Shown in pieces: positions 42,796-50,982 of a stretch of DNA of 64,000 nucleotides. This stretch comes from a virus: IMG/VR virus record IMGVR_UViG_3300042908_001001, positions 1 to 64,000 of that record, one strand, 5' to 3'. The translations under genes and the position numbers were made by a program. The notes beneath the pieces were generated by a model. It was not told the origin of the DNA and made no database searches. It worked only from the letters and a program-made list of their open reading frames with translations. Position 1 is the stretch's first letter. The number at the start of each line of letters is the position of its first letter.

Positions 42796-43716
42796 CTAAA
42801 TACCATCAGCATATAACATTGATTGAACTTTGATTAATTGCTGACCACCGCAACGGGTTAAACAGGGAGTGGTATATTTCCGTTTTTCATACTCAGTAGG
42901 CATAGTCATAAATCCAATCGGAACATGAAAACGAATCTTCTCAGAACGGGGCATATAGCCGACCATAATAGAAGTTCCATTAGTCCCCAAACCCTTAAGA
43001 TAAGGGACTGGAATAATCCGTTTTACACCAAAAGGATTTGATACTTGAGTCTTCAGGAAAAAGCTCAAAATCGTTTCGGTTGCCGTACTGTCAGGATAGG
43101 GAGTTTCTGAAATTAGAGAAAAATTCTCATCATCCATCAAAATCACTTCTGAAAAATGGGCATTCTTGGTATCAATGCGAGTCTTCCGAGCAAAGTTAGT
43201 TAAGTCACGGTATCTCTGCGCGGCCGTCTTGCTTGCCCACGTTGTACTAGAGCTAGTCCCGTCATTGGGGATAGTGTAGGTAGGTACGTTAGCATGACCG
43301 ATAAAACCCATCAGATTATCCTGAGAACTACCACGCCAACCCACGTTATCAAGCGTTTGCTCAATGATTTCACGGGCGGTTAGTGCTAGGGTGGAATCCA
43401 AAGGTACGTTAGCCTGTTGAGCATACTGCATATCCTCCCAAGAATAAGAATATTGATTCCCGATGGTCTTGATCACGCCATAGCGACTTTCCATAAAAGC
43501 CGAAACTTCAGGAAAATCATCGGAGCCGCTAGACATAATCTTGGCAGAACCTAGAGAGGTATAAAGCGAGTATTGGTAGGTCTTAGCCCATGCTGGCAAT
43601 TCAGAGCTAATGGGAACCAGTGAACCGTTAGCCATTTGTCGCTCAGGAAAATCCTGTTTTACGACAATATTTTGGACAGCCCGCAAGCTATTTTGAGCAA
43701 AAAGAGTCATTGACAT
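42796..43716 (-). CDS. major capsid protein (DUF2184 family)
   Basis: 306 residues. DUF2184-type HK97-fold capsid features: IMSSGSDDFPEVS, SYSWEDMQYAQQAN, AREIIEQTLDNVGWRG, and ARKTRI followed by ILMDDENF. Strong ribosome site (AGGAGG). The most abundant virion protein in this scheme. Preceded by the decoration and protease genes in a minus-strand operon. Confidence 0.85.
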   Translation of the reverse strand: MSMTLFAQNSLRAVQNIVVKQDFPERQMANGSLVPISSELPAWAKTYQYSLYTSLGSAKIMSSGSDDFPEVSAFMESRYGVIKTIGNQYSYSWEDMQYAQQANVPLDSTLALTAREIIEQTLDNVGWRGSSQDNLMGFIGHANVPTYTIPNDGTSSSTTWASKTAAQRYRDLTNFARKTRIDTKNAHFSEVILMDDENFSLISETPYPDSTATETILSFFLKTQVSNPFGVKRIIPVPYLKGLGTNGTSIMVGYMPRSEKIRFHVPIGFMTMPTEYEKRKYTTPCLTRCGGQQLIKVQSMLYADGI

Positions 43717-43728
43717 AATAAAAACCTC

Positions 43729-44487
43729 CTATAGTAATTCGAGTTCAGCTAAACCAGCCGCCGCCGTTTTGCTAACCCAACGGGCAGTAGTAACTTGATC
43801 GGCGCGTGCAATAGTACCTGACTCTGACCCGCTTGCGATATTTGCGTTAGTCAGAGCAAAAGTGAACGTGGTAGTAGTCGGGGTCGCTACAATCGTGCGA
43901 GTCCCGTTTAAAACCGTATTAGTTGCCAATCCTGCGATCACGACAGATTGACCAACAGCGAAACCATGCGCGGCGGATGTCGTAATAGTGGCAACATTTG
44001 AAGTCAATGCAGTCGTCGTAATAGTTGCGGCATCAGCATCCTTACGAAAGTTACCCGCGATAGATGTACTGTTAGTAATGCCACGCAAATAAACATCATC
44101 GGCAGGGCTAACAGCTTGCTCGGAATAGACCCAAATACGACCACGTGATCGCACAGTGATTTCTTCTTTTTCCCGATAATTGACATCCTGAGTGCCTGTA
44201 ACAACCGTGAGAAAGTCAGGATTATCCCAAGTGTCTTTTTGGACTCGTTTAGCGACTCCCATAAACTTCCCACCAGTTGCGGTAGGAACCTTTACTTTAG
44301 GACTAGAACCCACATAGGTAGAGTCGCGGGTGAACGTGCCACCATTAGCGGAATCGTAAACCAAACCAACTCCAAAATCGACAGCCAAATCAGCAAAGGC
44401 TGAAATATCAAATCGAACCCCCTCCTCCAATGCTTGCCCTTTTAAGGCAACATCGTGATCCCATACAACAGACGTTTGAATAGGCAT
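43729..44487 (-). CDS. capsid decoration / cement protein (DUF2190-like)
   Basis: 252 residues with GQALEEGVRFDIS and MGVAKRVQ-type segments of DUF2190 proteins. Residues about 155-230 are a Thr/Ala-rich beta insertion (TTALTSNVATITTSAAHG) repeated in many phage surface domains. AGGAGG before ATG. Probably decorates the capsid. Confidence 0.65.
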   Translation of the reverse strand: MPIQTSVVWDHDVALKGQALEEGVRFDISAFADLAVDFGVGLVYDSANGGTFTRDSTYVGSSPKVKVPTATGGKFMGVAKRVQKDTWDNPDFLTVVTGTQDVNYREKEEITVRSRGRIWVYSEQAVSPADDVYLRGITNSTSIAGNFRKDADAATITTTALTSNVATITTSAAHGFAVGQSVVIAGLATNTVLNGTRTIVATPTTTTFTFALTNANIASGSESGTIARADQVTTARWVSKTAAAGLAELELL

Positions 44488-44499
44488 TTAACAAACCTC

Positions 44500-45681
44500 C
44501 TATTTTAAAGTAATTAAATTTTTAGAACGACTAGAAACATCACCACGAATGGAATCGGTTCTAACCTCATCAGGCGTTAATCCGTCAAGATGTTTTTTGG
44601 TTTCTTCCGTGTGATTCTTGGGAGAATTTTGAGATTGAAACCAAATCCCTTCAATAAAATCAGGCGACTTTTCATCCAACTTGACATCAGGGTACAAAGG
44701 AGCCAAGTAAGCTTTTTTCAACCCCAATTCGTCAAGGTCAAACGGATCGACAGAATCGGAAGTAAAAACGTCTTTGACTTTCTCAAACGTTTTAAGCCAA
44801 GATTTAATAGAAGATGAATCCATGCGGGTATTTTTAGCCGATTCAAGGTCAGATTCAAGCTTTTGAATCTTGGACTCAAGAGCGACTTTTTCACCATCCA
44901 AAGAATCGTACTTAGGCTTAAGCGAATCAAGCTCACTCTTTACCCGTTCACCTAATTCGTATTCCTTGGTAAGCGACGATTGAAGCGAGTCCAAAACAGA
45001 CAAAATCTCAGGCGATTCATCTGTCTTAACTTCATACTTCTCGCCCGTCCGAGGGATAGTATAATTTTTAATAGTTGTTACAGTCATAGATTTTTTGCTT
45101 TTTGAAACAGAATCTATTTTAATAATAACATCTGTTTCTTCACTGTCAAATCGTGCGTTATCCCCAGCCCTAGCTTTTTCGACTAACGCGATATGATTGC
45201 CTCCAATGTCTTCTTGCTCAACATCATATTCATATTCTTTTCCGATTATCCCCATCACGCCTAATTCATCCTTCCATATTCCAGAATCTTTTTTAAGGGT
45301 ACAGGTATAACCACAAGACAACTGTCTATGGGTTGCGATTGCGGCGTTGATAGCGGTTTTGTCAGTGATATGTAGTTTTGCATGAATCCAACCATCATCA
45401 CCGTAATAGCAATCAGGCACAAACCCTTTCTGATGTTGACTAGCATTGTCAGCCGTTACCAATTCTTTAGGATGGTCAAGAGTTACCAGTGAATTTCTAA
45501 AGCTATCAACAGAAGCCTTGACGTTTTCAGGCCTTCTCAACTCTCTAACCAGCTTCCCATCTTTCCAATAATTTTGAACACCGACACGGGCGACCCGCGC
45601 ATCCTCAATAGACAAAAATCCCTGCGGAGTCCATTTAGCACTCTTAGGGATTTTTACGGTATCGTATCTTAATTCACTCAT
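44500..45681 (-). CDS. head maturation protease-scaffold (DUF2213 family)
   Basis: 393 residues. Residues 1-190 match the DUF2213 protease: GFLSIEDARVARVGVQNY, LVTLDHP (candidate His), QLSCGYTC (candidate Ser), GGNHIALVEKARAG. Residues about 235-290 are a long coiled coil, as in scaffold domains. One polypeptide probably provides both scaffold and protease. First gene of the minus-strand head operon. Confidence 0.78.
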   Translation of the reverse strand: MSELRYDTVKIPKSAKWTPQGFLSIEDARVARVGVQNYWKDGKLVRELRRPENVKASVDSFRNSLVTLDHPKELVTADNASQHQKGFVPDCYYGDDGWIHAKLHITDKTAINAAIATHRQLSCGYTCTLKKDSGIWKDELGVMGIIGKEYEYDVEQEDIGGNHIALVEKARAGDNARFDSEETDVIIKIDSVSKSKKSMTVTTIKNYTIPRTGEKYEVKTDESPEILSVLDSLQSSLTKEYELGERVKSELDSLKPKYDSLDGEKVALESKIQKLESDLESAKNTRMDSSSIKSWLKTFEKVKDVFTSDSVDPFDLDELGLKKAYLAPLYPDVKLDEKSPDFIEGIWFQSQNSPKNHTEETKKHLDGLTPDEVRTDSIRGDVSSRSKNLITLK

Positions 45682-45767
45682 AATATTTACCTATAGTTTT
45701 AAGTAAATATTAACCTGTTTATTGTGCTATCATTAATTTATTCACGCTATCAATACTAAGATTTTTA

Positions 45768-45803
45768 ACCGCCACTTAGATGCAACTATGGCGGTCTTTT
45801 ATT
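45768..45803 (+). terminator. terminator hairpin before head operon
   Basis: ACCGCCA and TGGCGGT form a perfect 7-bp stem (45768-45795), followed on the + strand by CTTTTATT. The U-rich side faces the + strand, against the flanking minus-strand genes, so it may block antisense transcription. Confidence 0.5.
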
Positions 45804-45805
45804 GT

Positions 45806-46054
45806 TCATAAAAAATCAATCAATTTCAATCCTAATTCCTTCCGATTGTCTTCGCACTTTTTACTCTGACAACGAAAACGACTTAGCTTACCTTGCAAAG
45901 CCTTATCTTTTCTTTCTTGTAGTGTATTCCCGCACAAAGGGCAATCTCGCTTTTCTATTTTTTGAATCTCTAAATATTTAGATTCATTAAATATTAAATC
46001 TTCCCATTCAGGATCGGGGATTGATACTTGTTTAATTAATTCTTGAGTGACCAT
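45806..46054 (-). CDS. zinc-ribbon protein
   Basis: 82 residues with CPLCG and, 20 residues on, CQSKKC, a four-Cys zinc ribbon. Adjacent to the adenine methyltransferase (6 bp). Function unknown. Confidence 0.6.
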   Translation of the reverse strand: MVTQELIKQVSIPDPEWEDLIFNESKYLEIQKIEKRDCPLCGNTLQERKDKALQGKLSRFRCQSKKCEDNRKELGLKLIDFL

Positions 46055-46060
46055 GATTAA

Positions 46061-46738
46061 TTACCCTAAAAAGCTAATAGGACTATTCGGATTTTTGCCC
46101 TTTTTAATACAGAAAACAGCGTCCGATTCCTGTCTTCCACTACACATAACAGGCTTACCATTCTTAAATTGTGGAACCCCGTCAATTTCTTTCTGGCATT
46201 TACTCATAGGAACCCCGTCTTTTAAATAGTCAATACGCCAAGGAATAATGTATTGTTCTGCGATATGACAATCTAGTTCTTTAAGCTCTTTTGACCTTCC
46301 TTGACTACTAAAAAAAGATATAGGAAGCAAAAATAATAAACGACTTTCGGGCTTATCATTTAACAGTGGTAATGAATATTTAATGCCTTTGATTGCGTCA
46401 TCAAATGGAGGATTTGTTATGATCAAATCATAACTGTGAAGTTTGATAGAACGGTCAGGAAGAAAGAAATTTGAACAAGAAAAAACAATCTTCTTTCTGA
46501 GAATATCATTGTGGAAATATTTATTAAAAAAGCAATGATACCTTTCTTGATTTACTTCATTAAAATAGAGTTCAGGAATATTTAATTGATTATCTATTAA
46601 ATGCTTAATAATTGCATCAAATAAATAACCTCTTCCTCCAAACGGCTCTAAAATATTCTTATCCGTTGGCAATACTAACTTAGCCATTAAATTAGCTTCT
46701 CTTGGCGGAGTTTCATAGTCGCTTTTGTTCCAATCCAT
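46061..46738 (-). CDS. N6-adenine-type DNA methyltransferase
   Basis: 225 residues. Motif I ILEPFGGRGYLFDAI (residues about 29-43) and catalytic motif IV DLIITNPPFDD. No target-recognition domain is obvious, so it may be non-specific. Its own promoter lies 30 bp upstream. Close to a D12-class methyltransferase. Confidence 0.78.
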   Translation of the reverse strand: MDWNKSDYETPPREANLMAKLVLPTDKNILEPFGGRGYLFDAIIKHLIDNQLNIPELYFNEVNQERYHCFFNKYFHNDILRKKIVFSCSNFFLPDRSIKLHSYDLIITNPPFDDAIKGIKYSLPLLNDKPESRLLFLLPISFFSSQGRSKELKELDCHIAEQYIIPWRIDYLKDGVPMSKCQKEIDGVPQFKNGKPVMCSGRQESDAVFCIKKGKNPNSPISFLG

Positions 46739-46764
46739 AGCTTTTTATTGGTTTATTTTCTATT

Positions 46765-46794
46765 ATTTTAATCTAAAACATTTTAATTTGTCAA
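46765..46794 (-). promoter_or_regulatory. promoter of methyltransferase gene
   Basis: Minus strand TTGACA (46794-46789), 18 bp, TAAAAT, preceded by TTGTTTTAATAACTTTC. Same AT-rich family as other phage promoters. Confidence 0.6.
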
Positions 46795-46802
46795 GAAAGT
46801 TA

Positions 46803-47993
46803 TTAAAACAAATTAAGTTGACCTGATACATTAAAGCTAATCGCCTTTTGTTGCTTCCGAATTAATAACAACTCAGTGCGTTTAGGTCGTGTTTTAGTTT
46901 TGGAGTTGCGAGTAATACCCGCGCTACTGGCTACGGTTTCTTTATAGTGGCGATCCCAATTTTCTTCAGGATAAAGCTCATCTAGCAAGTCGTTAGGATA
47001 ATAGGAAACAATCGCACCCGCGCATTCTACTTCGTTCAATGTTTTAGCCAGTCGATAGTGCATTTCTAGGGTATCATCCTTTGATTGCTTGGCATTGTAC
47101 GAATAATATTTTTCGCAGTTTAGGTACGGGGGATCTGCGTAAAACAAGGTTTCAGGAGTTGCCCAACGCTCGATTACTTTAATGGCATCGTCGCACTCTA
47201 AATAGACTTTTTTAAGGTCGTTTAGGTTTTCTTGCAAGTGTGGGGATGCTGTCAGGATTCGGGAGGGAACGGAGTTATGTACCAATGTTGGGCAAGCGTC
47301 TCCGCCATTGTCATTGCTTGGGATTGTATGCCGATCAGTTCTCCATCCATCCGATCCCCTAAATGACTGCCAATTATCAACCAAATACCGTCTAACTCGT
47401 TCAATCCGAAAATCAACATCAGGCTCTACGAATTGCCTACCCACAGCATTCAGGCAAGCATAGGGATTAATCGCCTCCGATTCCCCTAAATGCGGCGCGG
47501 CGGTTAGGATTCGGGATGGGAGATTGGCAAATCCATCTGGTGATTGTAATGCCCCGATTTCTTCCCCCGTCCTAAATGCCCACCCCTTTGATGGTTCTCC
47601 TCCCATAAATGTCTGAGTGTGACCTACTAAATACTGCCTAGCATCTTCTAAGCGATCGCCGCTTCCCCTTGATTGTGAATCCTTATGTTCTGCCCGACTG
47701 TAGGGAGTGAAATAGACAGAATAGGCTAACAATTCAGGATAATCGCGAACCATTTTATAGAGATTCATTATCTCTCTGTCAGCATCATTCAGAACCGCCC
47801 GAAAATGACGACCCCGCGCTTTAACCTGTTCTGGTATCCCTTCATTTAAAAGGTAAAAATACGTCGCCGCGCTTCCACAAAACGGTTCACAATAAATGCT
47901 GAAATTATGCTCTTTAATAAATTGCAAAATCCAAGGGGCTAATCTTGCCTTACCGCCCACCCGTCCGATCACTGGTTTGATTTTAGTTTTCAT
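46803..47993 (-). CDS. D12-class adenine DNA methyltransferase with internal duplication
   Basis: 396 residues, Dam-like. Motif I YCEPFCGSAA (35-43), motif IV DPPY (287-290). Residues about 114-172 and 197-256 are a tandem duplication: each has a YLV ... F.G segment followed by PSRILTA(A/S)PHL. The second copy is in the normal position before the catalytic motif. The first makes the protein about 85 residues longer than I expect. It may have altered sequence recognition. Confidence 0.82.
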   Translation of the reverse strand: MKTKIKPVIGRVGGKARLAPWILQFIKEHNFSIYCEPFCGSAATYFYLLNEGIPEQVKARGRHFRAVLNDADREIMNLYKMVRDYPELLAYSVYFTPYSRAEHKDSQSRGSGDRLEDARQYLVGHTQTFMGGEPSKGWAFRTGEEIGALQSPDGFANLPSRILTAAPHLGESEAINPYACLNAVGRQFVEPDVDFRIERVRRYLVDNWQSFRGSDGWRTDRHTIPSNDNGGDACPTLVHNSVPSRILTASPHLQENLNDLKKVYLECDDAIKVIERWATPETLFYADPPYLNCEKYYSYNAKQSKDDTLEMHYRLAKTLNEVECAGAIVSYYPNDLLDELYPEENWDRHYKETVASSAGITRNSKTKTRPKRTELLLIRKQQKAISFNVSGQLNLF

Positions 47994-48032
47994 GATTAAT
48001 AATAAAACATTTTAATTTTACATATAAAACGA

Positions 48033-49082
48033 TTAAGTGAATGTGAGGGATAGCGTCATTTGAGTTGGTAAAGCCCCGTGTTTTTTAGTGTAAAGCTTTT
48101 CGGCTTTTGTGCGATAAGGTTCATCTAGTTTTTTTAGCCAATCAGAGAAAGTTGATTTACTTTTTCTAACATTGCAGGAATAACAACAAATCACAACATT
48201 GCTTTCAGAGTGCAATCCCCCTCTTGACAAGGGAATTAGATGATCTAGGGTTTTTAGTCTCCCCCTATCGTGTGCCTTATCAGCCATTTTTATCCCACAG
48301 TAAACACACAGGCTTGTCTCACAAAAAAGCTTTGTAATAACTTCTGGAGTGAGAGAGCCATCGCTCTGACTATTTATTCTCTCACGTCTTTTCCCTTGAT
48401 TGCTATTAACTTCTTCCCTGTGAGTATGACGATAAATCCTTGCGTATTCAACGATCTTTTCTTTATTGTTTTTTCTGTACTCCTGATTATATTTATTTAT
48501 TGTTTCTTTATTCCCATAGTAATACTCTTTGCTTTTTTGGTTAAGAGCTTCTTTATTTCTTACATGATATTCTTTACTTTTTGCCAGCATTTGCTCTCTA
48601 TTCCTATAATGATGATTAAGAGAGGATTGTCTTCTTTTTTCTTTGTTTTCCTCATAGTCCACTTTGCGCTTTTCTGTCAAAACGGATTTATTCTTTTCGC
48701 AGTACTCTTTTCTTTTTTGTGCTAGAGACTCTTTATTTGCTTCACAATATCTCTTGTGAGACTCCGCATTTCTTTCTTTGTTGACTTCATTGTATTTTCT
48801 TTTTCGTTCTTTTATGTTTTCTTTGTTTTTTTCGTAATACTCTTTTCTTTTTTCTGCCAATACTTCTTTGTTGTTTTCGTAATACTCTTTTTTCTTTTGA
48901 CAAACTTTTTCTTTGTTGTTTTCTTTATACCTCCGATGAGACTCTTTTTCTTTTTCTTTATTCTTTTTATAATACTCTTTTCTTTTTTCCTTATTCTTTT
49001 CCCTGTATAGCTTGTCTGATAGTCGTTTTGCTTCTTTTCTTTTTTCTATCTTATCAATGTCGTTTTGTGCTAGAATATCCAT
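48033..49082 (-). CDS. HNH endonuclease with 15-residue Lys-rich repeats
   Basis: 349 residues. Residues about 28-237 are some 14 tandem copies of a 15-residue unit beginning NKE and ending in KEYYEK-like residues, probably a long charged helix. The C-terminus is an HNH domain: CVYCG, LDHLIPLSRGG, NVVICCYSCN. Typical HNH proteins keep only one or two such units. Probably a homing or free-standing endonuclease. The antisense frame is open only because of the repeat composition. Confidence 0.85.
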   Translation of the reverse strand: MDILAQNDIDKIEKRKEAKRLSDKLYREKNKEKRKEYYKKNKEKEKESHRRYKENNKEKVCQKKKEYYENNKEVLAEKRKEYYEKNKENIKERKRKYNEVNKERNAESHKRYCEANKESLAQKRKEYCEKNKSVLTEKRKVDYEENKEKRRQSSLNHHYRNREQMLAKSKEYHVRNKEALNQKSKEYYYGNKETINKYNQEYRKNNKEKIVEYARIYRHTHREEVNSNQGKRRERINSQSDGSLTPEVITKLFCETSLCVYCGIKMADKAHDRGRLKTLDHLIPLSRGGLHSESNVVICCYSCNVRKSKSTFSDWLKKLDEPYRTKAEKLYTKKHGALPTQMTLSLTFT

Positions 49083-49190
49083 ATTGACCTCTGATACAGG
49101 TTAGTCGAATCCCAGACCCTGCAAGGTCGTGGGGTTCTCTTTTATTATAGCTTATTTTAGATGTTTTTAACAAACTAAGACAATTTATTT

Positions 49191-49820
49191 TTATTGGTAA
49201 AAAGCTTCCCAATCTTCTTTTGTGGCAAATTTGCGGTCATATTTTTGATTGTCTAAAATTAGGTGGTATTCATGCCACTCAGCCGTATCATCTCCAATCC
49301 ATTGAACTTGTTTGGAATGAGTGCGTAAAACAGGATAATCATCTATTAATTGGTTAGACTTTTCGAGATAACTAAACCCGTCATCGTCTTTTTCCCAGTG
49401 CCATTTCTTCCCACCAGTCCATTCAATCCCTAATGACTGAATGAAGGGCTTTAAAATAGCGTTACCATGATTCATTATCTGTTCAAAATTTTGATAACTA
49501 TACCCATTTTTATTGATGAGATTAATCAATCTTCCATTATGAATAAAGTTGTGGCAGGGATGACATAATGCACAAGTGCCAACGTATTCGACTCTACCAG
49601 TTGAATAGTTTATGTTATAGGACTCATGGGCTTCTAACCAACTTCTCATTTTTGCTTTGGACTTATGAACACCACAAGCCCAGCAATGATCATTAAATTT
49701 AGCTTTGCATTCTTTTTTGGTTTGTTTCCACCACTTATTCCCCTTAATTGTCCGAGGGTTTAAGGTATGCAATGGCTTGGGAATATTTGGATGACAAAGG
49801 AGGATAGGGAAGGTTTTCAT
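49191..49820 (-). CDS. HNH-like nuclease
   Basis: 209 residues. CWACG, LEAHESYNIN, then CALCHPCHNFIH: a treble-clef His-Cys arrangement of the HNH superfamily. The C-terminal half (GKKWHWEKDDDGFSY) is Trp-rich and unrecognised. Overlaps the upstream small gene by ATGA. Role unknown; could act on foreign DNA or at phage ends. Confidence 0.7.
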   Translation of the reverse strand: MKTFPILLCHPNIPKPLHTLNPRTIKGNKWWKQTKKECKAKFNDHCWACGVHKSKAKMRSWLEAHESYNINYSTGRVEYVGTCALCHPCHNFIHNGRLINLINKNGYSYQNFEQIMNHGNAILKPFIQSLGIEWTGGKKWHWEKDDDGFSYLEKSNQLIDDYPVLRTHSKQVQWIGDDTAEWHEYHLILDNQKYDRKFATKEDWEAFYQ

Positions 49821-49969
49821 TTAGGACTATTGTTTAATGCACAATAAAAGAACTTTATATTAAAGTAAAAATCACGCCTTGATGGAAGACTATTCATAAT
49901 CCATTTTCTTCTGTTAAAGGCAATCTTACACCGAGTAAATCCGTACATAAAATCTTTTATTTTATCCAT
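49817..49969 (-). CDS. small basic protein
   Basis: 50 residues, basic and aromatic; TTGAGGATTGAAC ribosome site, stop overlapping the HNH-like start (ATGA). Too short for family assignment. Confidence 0.55.
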   Translation of the reverse strand: MDKIKDFMYGFTRCKIAFNRRKWIMNSLPSRRDFYFNIKFFYCALNNSPK

Positions 49970-49991
49970 GTTCAATCCTCAACTTTTTATT

Positions 49992-50020
49992 ATCTTCTCA
50001 TCATTCCTGATAATTGTCAA
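49992..50020 (-). promoter_or_regulatory. promoter of small gene and HNH gene
   Basis: Minus strand TTGACA (50020-50015), 17 bp, GAAGAT, preceded by TTGTTTTATAAACTTTC. Weak -10 but same family. Confidence 0.5.
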
Positions 50021-50038
50021 GAAAGTTTATAAAACAAT

Positions 50039-50404
50039 TTAAGCAGTACCGACCAAGATCCCTCGGAGAGGAGTACCAAACCATTGACTCCCCACAAGGC
50101 GATCGCTGGGGCTTGGTAGGGCATAAAAGCGGCCCGTCTTGGTCTCCCCTTGTAAGTCTATCTGTATGGGATAGAATTCGTGCGCTTTGAGGGCTACAGT
50201 CCCTTTTTGGTTGCCAGATAGTTTACAGATTATATTTTCGACACCAGGAAGATCGTAAACGGTCGGATCGCTGTCAGTCTCTAAACTTGCCTCGATAGTT
50301 GCCGTTGTCTCACTAAATATCGGTTCACCCGTCACCTCGCTAAACCCTATAGGTTCACTGGACGCGATCGCGTAGGTTATTCGTGCATTTATCTTCCCTA
50401 GCAT
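50039..50404 (-). CDS. putative minor structural protein
   Basis: 121 residues, beta-rich, no Cys, acidic. The composition resembles head-completion or neck proteins, but no family is recognised. Isolated from the head operon by 4.4 kb of methyltransferase and HNH genes. Confidence 0.5.
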   Translation of the reverse strand: MLGKINARITYAIASSEPIGFSEVTGEPIFSETTATIEASLETDSDPTVYDLPGVENIICKLSGNQKGTVALKAHEFYPIQIDLQGETKTGRFYALPSPSDRLVGSQWFGTPLRGILVGTA

Positions 50405-50459
50405 TCATTTTCCCTCAATTTCTACTCAATATTAACCATTGCACGGGGTTTTGATGGTA

Positions 50460-50476
50460 CATAGATGGTTTCTATG
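50460..50476. repeat. 17-bp palindromic repeat, copy 1
   Basis: CATAGATGGTTTCTATG (6-bp arms, 5-base centre). An identical copy is at 54779-54795. It lies about 100 bp upstream of the gene at 50578 and suggests a shared operator. Confidence 0.6.
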
Positions 50477-50577
50477 GTAACTATAGATAGATTTTATGGA
50501 TACTTATCTTAAAATGTTAATCAGTTTATAAAATATATGTTATGATGGATTTATTGAAAGTTTAAAAGGTTTATTTT

Positions 50578-50982
50578 ATGTCAGACAAAAAAAGGTTTAC
50601 TTTTTATGTAGAACGTGGACTGCTGGAAGAGGTTGAATCAATTTCTGTATTGAAAGATTGTTCGGTCGGTAGCATAGTTTGCAATGCGCTTGAATACTTT
50701 ACCGACAATCAAAATGAAGTAGAGCGTTTTTTGTTAATCAAAAAATTAAATGCTTTACAGGAAAAGGCTGAATTAAGACTTAAAGAAATTGAAAATAATC
50801 GCCTTGAATTGTCGTCTGATTCATACGTTGACTTGGTTTTAAAAAACCTTGAGTCATCCATTGAAAATGGGCTACTACTAAAAGCACTTAAGTCTTTTTC
50901 GGAAGAAAAAAAAGAAGCGATCGCGGATTCGTTTTTAACTTGTTTCAATATTTTTAACTTAGGAGCTACCGAAAATGAATAA
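50578..50982 (+). CDS. ribbon-helix-helix-like protein with rep-type C-terminal tail
   Basis: 134 residues. The start (KKRFTFYVERGLLEEVESIS ... SVGSIVCNALEYF) fits a ribbon-helix-helix DNA-binding fold; a coiled coil follows. The last 25 residues (EAIADSFLTCFNIFNLG) are almost the same as the last residues of the primase-helicase. This points to a common partner or common descent of the tails. ATG follows AAAAGGTTTATTTT; overlaps the next gene by 8 bp. Confidence 0.65.
   Translation: MSDKKRFTFYVERGLLEEVESISVLKDCSVGSIVCNALEYFTDNQNEVERFLLIKKLNALQEKAELRLKEIENNRLELSSDSYVDLVLKNLESSIENGLLLKALKSFSEEKKEAIADSFLTCFNIFNLGATENE

Noticed and set aside
48270-48725. 151-codon plus-strand ORF, hydrophobic
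   Set aside because: It is antisense to the Lys-rich repeats of the HNH gene; the Phe/Leu-rich translation is a mirror of AAA/GAA codons.
49090-49150. GTCGAATCCCAGACC ... GGTCGTGGG region considered as a tRNA remnant
   Set aside because: A hairpin exists, but no D or anticodon arm can be drawn; it is the leader of the HNH gene.
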